NCBI GenBank assembly: GCA_050186725.1
Contig: JBFWYG010000008.1
Span: 1 to 64,000, forward strand
Reading direction: 5' to 3'
From: JADJYF01 sp050186725
GTDB lineage: Bacteria; Pseudomonadota; Gammaproteobacteria; Ga0077536
Length of the DNA stretch: 64,000 nucleotides
The translations under genes and the position numbers were made by a program. Position 1 is the stretch's first letter; the number at the start of each line of letters is the position of its first letter. Shown one piece after another: positions 60,282 to 64,000 of this stretch. The notes under the pieces are model-generated. The model did no database searches. It saw nothing but the letters and a program-made list of their open reading frames with translations, and had not been told where the DNA came from.

Positions 60282-61514
60282 GTGAGCGGAGATCAGGTTC
60301 TCGAATTCCTGCAGTTCGTCGAAGGCCAGAAGAACCAGTCCGCCAGCCAACTGCTCGACCGCATACTGCAGAAGAGCCGGCTTCTGACTGGCGCCGAGGC
60401 CGGCACCATCTTCATCGCCCGCGCCAAGGGGCGCGAGCGCTGGCTCGAGCCGGCGAGCATCCAGAACGACGCCGTCAAGGTCAAACGCGCCGACTTCATC
60501 GTACCCATCGGGCCTGGCAGCATCGCCGGCTACGTGGCGCACAAGGGGCGCACGGTGCGCATCGACGACGTCTACGACATCCCCGCGCGCAGCCCCTACA
60601 AGTTCGACGCGCGCTTCGAGCGGCGCAACTACAAGACCCACTCCATGCTGTGCTTTCCGCTGCGCAACCTGCAGAGCGACGTGATCGGCGTGGTGCAGCT
60701 GATCAACCGCCGCGGCGGCAAGAGTCGCAAGCTGCTGCCCTTCACCCGGGACGCCGAGCAGCTCATCGCGCCCATCGCGCGGGTCGTCGGCCACTCCATC
60801 GAGCGCGCGGAGATGCTCGACCAGATCCGCGCCAAGAACAAGACGCTCAGCACCCGCAACCGCCAGCTCGCCGAGCAGCGCTCGCGCATCGCGGCCCTGC
60901 AGGAGGAGACCGAGGCGGCCTTCAAGGTGTCGGTCACCCTGCTCGCCCGCGCCGCCGAGATCCACGACGAGGAGACCGGCAACCACATCATCCGCGTCAA
61001 CGAATACAGCTACGCCATCGCCAAGCGCTTGGGCATGCCCGACAGCTGGTGCGATGACATCCGCTACAGCGCCCAGCTGCACGACGTCGGCAAGATGAGC
61101 GTGGACTCCGCGGTGCTGAAGAAGAAGGGCCCGCTGACCCCTGACGAACGCCAGGAGATGAACCGCCACACGGAGTACGGCTTCCAGATCCTGTCGGCCT
61201 CGCCGCGCCTGTCACTCGGCGCCGAGATCGCGCTCTACCACCACGAGAAGTGGGACGGCACGGGCTATCCCCAGGGCGTCCAGGGCGAAGCCATCCCGCT
61301 CTCGGCGCGCATCGTGCAGCTCGCCGACATCTACGACGCGCTGCGCTCCGAGCGGCCCTACAAGAAGGGCTTTCCCCATGAACAGGCGGTGCAGATCCTC
61401 ACCATCGGCGACGAGCGCATCGACCCGCGCGGGCATTTCGATCCGAAGCTCATCGAGCTGTTCGCCACCCATCACCTGGAATTCGATCGGATCTGGACGT
61501 CGTTGCAGGATTGA
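60282..61514 (+). CDS. GAF and HD-GYP domain protein (c-di-GMP phosphodiesterase)
   Basis: The 410-residue product from GTG 60282 (GGAGG upstream) has a GAF domain (~20-170; LTGAEAGTIFIARAKG, THSMLCFPLRN, VIGVVQLINRRG), a short coiled linker and an HD-GYP domain: ETGNHIIRV, LHDVGKM (HD ~267-268), HHEKWDGTGYP (GYP ~328-330) and IVQLADIYDALRSERPYKK. All metal ligands appear present. It probably hydrolyses c-di-GMP in response to a small molecule bound by GAF. Divergent from ileS. Confidence 0.94.
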   Translation: MSGDQVLEFLQFVEGQKNQSASQLLDRILQKSRLLTGAEAGTIFIARAKGRERWLEPASIQNDAVKVKRADFIVPIGPGSIAGYVAHKGRTVRIDDVYDIPARSPYKFDARFERRNYKTHSMLCFPLRNLQSDVIGVVQLINRRGGKSRKLLPFTRDAEQLIAPIARVVGHSIERAEMLDQIRAKNKTLSTRNRQLAEQRSRIAALQEETEAAFKVSVTLLARAAEIHDEETGNHIIRVNEYSYAIAKRLGMPDSWCDDIRYSAQLHDVGKMSVDSAVLKKKGPLTPDERQEMNRHTEYGFQILSASPRLSLGAEIALYHHEKWDGTGYPQGVQGEAIPLSARIVQLADIYDALRSERPYKKGFPHEQAVQILTIGDERIDPRGHFDPKLIELFATHHLEFDRIWTSLQD

Positions 61515-61538
61515 GGCGCGGAGCGCTCTGGCACGAAT

Positions 61539-61630
61539 GGCGGGTTGAAACCCGCCCTACATGGGATGGCGCGTTGAAACCCGTCGTCCGGGGAGTGGAG
61601 GCATCCTTGTAGGGCCGATTTCAATCGGCC
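61539..61630. repeat. REP-like palindromes, A and B types
   Basis: GGCGGGTTGAAACCCGCC then CTACA (61539-61561), a decayed A copy (~61567-61583), and TGTAG with GGCCGATTTCAATCGGCC (61608-61630), between convergent HD-GYP and sufE genes. Confidence 0.85.
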
Positions 61631-61646
61631 ATGCAAGGCGCCCGAC

Positions 61647-62102
61647 CTACCCCGCCTCCACCATCGCCTGCACCGCGTGCTGGCGGATCTGCTGGACCAT
61701 GGCGTGCAGGCCGTTGCTGCGGGTCGGCGAGAGGTGCTCGGCGAGCTCGATGTCCTTCAGGAAGTCCGGCGGCGTGGCGAGAATGTCGGCCGGGCGCCGG
61801 TCCGAGTAGACCGACAGCAGCAGCTGGATCAGGCCCGCGACGATGGCGGAATCGCTGGTCGCCTCGTAGTGCAGCAGGTCGCCGCGCTTCTCGGTCACGA
61901 TCCACACCTGGGACTGGCAGCCGTGCAGCTTGTACTTGTCGGTCTTCCACTCCTCGGGAAACGGCGGCGCCTGGCGACCGAGGTCGATGATGTACTGGTA
62001 GCGCTCGGTCCAGTCGCCGAACAACTGGAAGGTCTCGACGATGTCGCGCTGCGTGGCGAGGATGTCCTCCGCCGGCTCGAGCTTGCCCGGTGCGTCACTC
62101 AT
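61647..62102 (-). CDS. sufE: SufE-family sulfur acceptor protein
   Basis: The 151-residue product from ATG 62102 has the active loop KLHGCQSQVW with Cys62, which takes persulfide sulfur from a SufS-type desulfurase for Fe-S cluster assembly. No desulfurase is adjacent. The start overlaps the cysS stop. Confidence 0.93.
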   Translation of the reverse strand: MSDAPGKLEPAEDILATQRDIVETFQLFGDWTERYQYIIDLGRQAPPFPEEWKTDKYKLHGCQSQVWIVTEKRGDLLHYEATSDSAIVAGLIQLLLSVYSDRRPADILATPPDFLKDIELAEHLSPTRSNGLHAMVQQIRQHAVQAMVEAG

Positions 62103-63481
62103 ATCCGTCGCCACTCCGTGCCGCCCGCGCCATCCTTGATGGCGATGCCGCGCGCGGCGAGTTCATCGCGCAGTTCGTCGGCGCGCTTCCAATCCTTCGC
62201 CGCGCGCGCGGCGCTGCGCGCCGCGACCAGCGCGTCGATCTCGGCGTCATCGTCCTCGGCGCCGACCGCGCCGGCCTTGGCCCAGGCCACCGGGTCCTGC
62301 TGCAGGATGCCGAGTTCGCGACCGCCGGCCAGGAGCCATGCCTTGCAGCGCCGCCGCTCGGCGGCGTCCTGCGAGCGGTTGGCGAGCGTCACCGCTTCCA
62401 TCAGCACGGCGATGGCCTTGGGCGTGTTGAGGTCGTCGTCCATCGCCGCGGTGAAGGCCTTCGACGGCACGACTTCGTCCGCCGCGAGTTCGACGTCGGC
62501 AAGTCGTTCCAACGTTCCGTACATGCGGTCGAGCTGGGCCTTGGCCTGTTCCACCAGCTCGTCGGTCCAGTTCAGCGGCTCGCGGTACTTGCCGCGAATG
62601 AGCGCCATGCGCAGCGCCTCGCCCGGGTGCTTCTTCAACAGTTCGCGCACCAGGAGCACGTTGCCGATCGATTTCGACATCTTGGTCGCGTCTATTTCGA
62701 CGAAGCCATTGTGCACCCAGTAGCGCGCCAGCGGCGCGCCCTGGTGCGCGCAGCGGCTCTGCGCGATCTCGTTCTCGTGGTGCGGGAACTTGAGGTCGTT
62801 GCCGCCCCCGTGGATGTCGATGCTGCGCCCCAGGTGGTGCTCGATCATCGCCGAGCACTCCATGTGCCAACCGGGCCGGCCGCGGCCCCAGGGACTGTCC
62901 CAGCCGGGCAGATCCGGCGAGGACGGCTTCCACAGCACGAAGTCCGCGGGGTCGCGCTTGAAGGGCGCGACCTCGACCCGCGCGCCGGCGATCATCTCGT
63001 CGCGGTTGCGCCCGGAGAGCTGGCCGTACTCGGCGAAGCTCGGCACGTTGAACAGCACGTGACCCTCAACCTCGTAGGCGTGTCCGCGCTCGATGAGCGC
63101 GCCGATCATGGCGATGATGTCGCCGATATGGGCGGTCGCGCGCGGCTCTATCGGCGGCGGCAGCACGCCGAGCGCGGCGACGTCGGCGTGGTAGACCGCG
63201 GTGTAGCGCTCGGTCACCACCGAGATGGGCACGCCTTCGCTGGCCGCGGCGGCGTTGATCTTGTCGTCGACGTCGGTGATGTTGCGCGCGTACACCACGT
63301 TCGCGTAGTGACGCTTCAGCACGCGGTACAAGAGGTCATAGACCACCGCCGCGCGGGCATTGCCGATGTGCGGCGGGTTGTAGACCGTCGGTCCACAGGC
63401 ATACATCGTGACCCGCGCGGGGTCGGCCGGCGTGAAGACTTCCTTGCGGCGGGTGAGCGAGTTGTAGAGTTCGAGTGCCAT
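62099..63481 (-). CDS. cysS: Cysteinyl-tRNA synthetase
   Basis: The 460-residue product has the zinc Cys29 in YACGPTVYNPPHIGNAR with HIGN (38-41), WHMECSAM, GGGNDLKFPHHENE and KMSKSIGN. Normal length. ATG 63481 is the only plausible start; an upstream extension is not conserved. Overlaps sufE by 4 nt, giving a cysS-sufE operon. Confidence 0.96.
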   Translation of the reverse strand: MALELYNSLTRRKEVFTPADPARVTMYACGPTVYNPPHIGNARAAVVYDLLYRVLKRHYANVVYARNITDVDDKINAAAASEGVPISVVTERYTAVYHADVAALGVLPPPIEPRATAHIGDIIAMIGALIERGHAYEVEGHVLFNVPSFAEYGQLSGRNRDEMIAGARVEVAPFKRDPADFVLWKPSSPDLPGWDSPWGRGRPGWHMECSAMIEHHLGRSIDIHGGGNDLKFPHHENEIAQSRCAHQGAPLARYWVHNGFVEIDATKMSKSIGNVLLVRELLKKHPGEALRMALIRGKYREPLNWTDELVEQAKAQLDRMYGTLERLADVELAADEVVPSKAFTAAMDDDLNTPKAIAVLMEAVTLANRSQDAAERRRCKAWLLAGGRELGILQQDPVAWAKAGAVGAEDDDAEIDALVAARSAARAAKDWKRADELRDELAARGIAIKDGAGGTEWRRI

Positions 63482-63554
63482 GTGGGCGAGCCCCAGCGCC
63501 GGCGGGCGAGAAAGCGGCGCAGTATACCCAAGGCGCCGCGCCGCGCCCATCGGC

Positions 63555-64000
63555 TCAGCGCCAGAGCATGCGAGCCAGGGTGCCGTCGCGGTCGAGGAAC
63601 TGGTGCTTGCACGCCGCGGCCGCGTGCAGCGCCACCAGCACCGCCGTGCCATAGCCGCAGAAGTAGTGCACGTCGATGGCGAGATCGCGCAGACGCTCCG
63701 GGATCACCACCAGCGCCGGCACCTCGAACCACTCGAAGAAGGACACGCCGTGCCCCTCCGAGGTCGAGACCAGGAAGCCGGTGACCGGGATCAGGAACAC
63801 CAGCAGGAAGAGCGTGTGGTGCATGGCGGTCGCGGCGACCCGCTCCCAGCGCTTCAGGCCCGCGTGGCCGGGCGAAGGCGACACACGGCGCCACAGGAGC
63901 GTCGCCACGCCGAGCACGAAGACCAGCATGCCGAGCGCCTTATGGCTCTCCAGGGCCTTGTGATACCAGCGGTCGTAGTAGCTGAGACCGACCATGTACC
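63555..64000 (-). CDS. Cytochrome b561 (5' partial)
   Basis: The frame is cut by the window end; the Met at 63995 is internal, since homologues start one helix earlier. Visible parts are YDRWYHKALESHKALGMLVFVLG, MHHTLFLLVFLIPVTGFLVS and VHYFCGYGTAVLVALHAAAACKHQF, with the haem-ligand histidines of the b561 family. It is an inner-membrane quinol/superoxide redox protein by family. Confidence 0.85.
   Translation of the reverse strand, partial: YMVGLSYYDRWYHKALESHKALGMLVFVLGVATLLWRRVSPSPGHAGLKRWERVAATAMHHTLFLLVFLIPVTGFLVSTSEGHGVSFFEWFEVPALVVIPERLRDLAIDVHYFCGYGTAVLVALHAAAACKHQFLDRDGTLARMLWR

Overview
This is a 64 kb chromosomal segment from a very GC-rich, Gram-negative proteobacterium. The gene content points to a gammaproteobacterium: a type II secretion locus, the MoxR / DUF58 / DUF4381 / VWA / BatD block, TonB-ExbB-ExbD, MlaC and an IleS of the eukaryote-like type. 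This placement is an inference from gene content; no rRNA or taxonomic marker is present. No tRNA, rRNA, CRISPR array or transposase gene was recognised. Because of the high GC content, long open frames occur on both strands. Gene calls therefore rest on recognisable protein families, signal peptides, start/stop overlaps and Shine-Dalgarno sites.

Region 1 (1-9185, plus strand) is a cell-surface block. It holds a partial secreted PstS-like binding protein, a two-partner-secretion (FhaC/ShlB-type) outer-membrane transporter, an ExbB with a large periplasmic DUF2341-LamG head, ExbD, TonB, a putative porin and a periplasmic coiled-coil protein. The last five genes are tightly packed or overlapping. 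The likely cargo of the transporter, a 3,717-residue filamentous-haemagglutinin-like exoprotein, lies 18.8 kb away on the minus strand (22476-33629).

Region 2 (9186-22458) is an arsenic island sitting between the transporter and that exoprotein. It has three parts. The first is arsR-arsD-arsA-acr3 (plus strand), for As(III) export. The second is a minus-strand array transcribed from 19489 down to 13031: a MarR-type regulator, an ArsN2 acetyltransferase fused to a flavoprotein with a four-fold Cys-Cys tail, an MFS transporter, a CxxC carboxymuconolactone-decarboxylase-like protein, an ECF sigma factor, a possible small Cys-rich ORF, a rhodanese interrupted by one amber codon, and a VOC metalloenzyme. 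The third, divergent from the MarR gene, is arsC-GAPDH-arsJ for As(V). Several unrelated proteins of the island end in vicinal cysteine pairs, which suggests a shared way of binding or passing trivalent arsenic.

Region 3 (33630-44924) starts with a tandem array of ~125 bp repeats. The type II secretion genes follow, split into two convergent operons: gspC-D-E-F on the plus strand and gspG-H-I-J-K-L-M on the minus strand. A perfect 23-bp inverted repeat and REP-like palindromes lie between them.

Region 4 (45123-64000) holds the MoxR-VWA (Bat) operon, a response regulator with PAS-GGDEF-EAL domains, an XdhC / NTP-transferase pair, a lone MlaC, ileS, a GAF-HD-GYP protein, cysS-sufE and a cytochrome b561 cut by the window edge. 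REP-like palindromes recur at 39.9, 56.1 and 61.6 kb.
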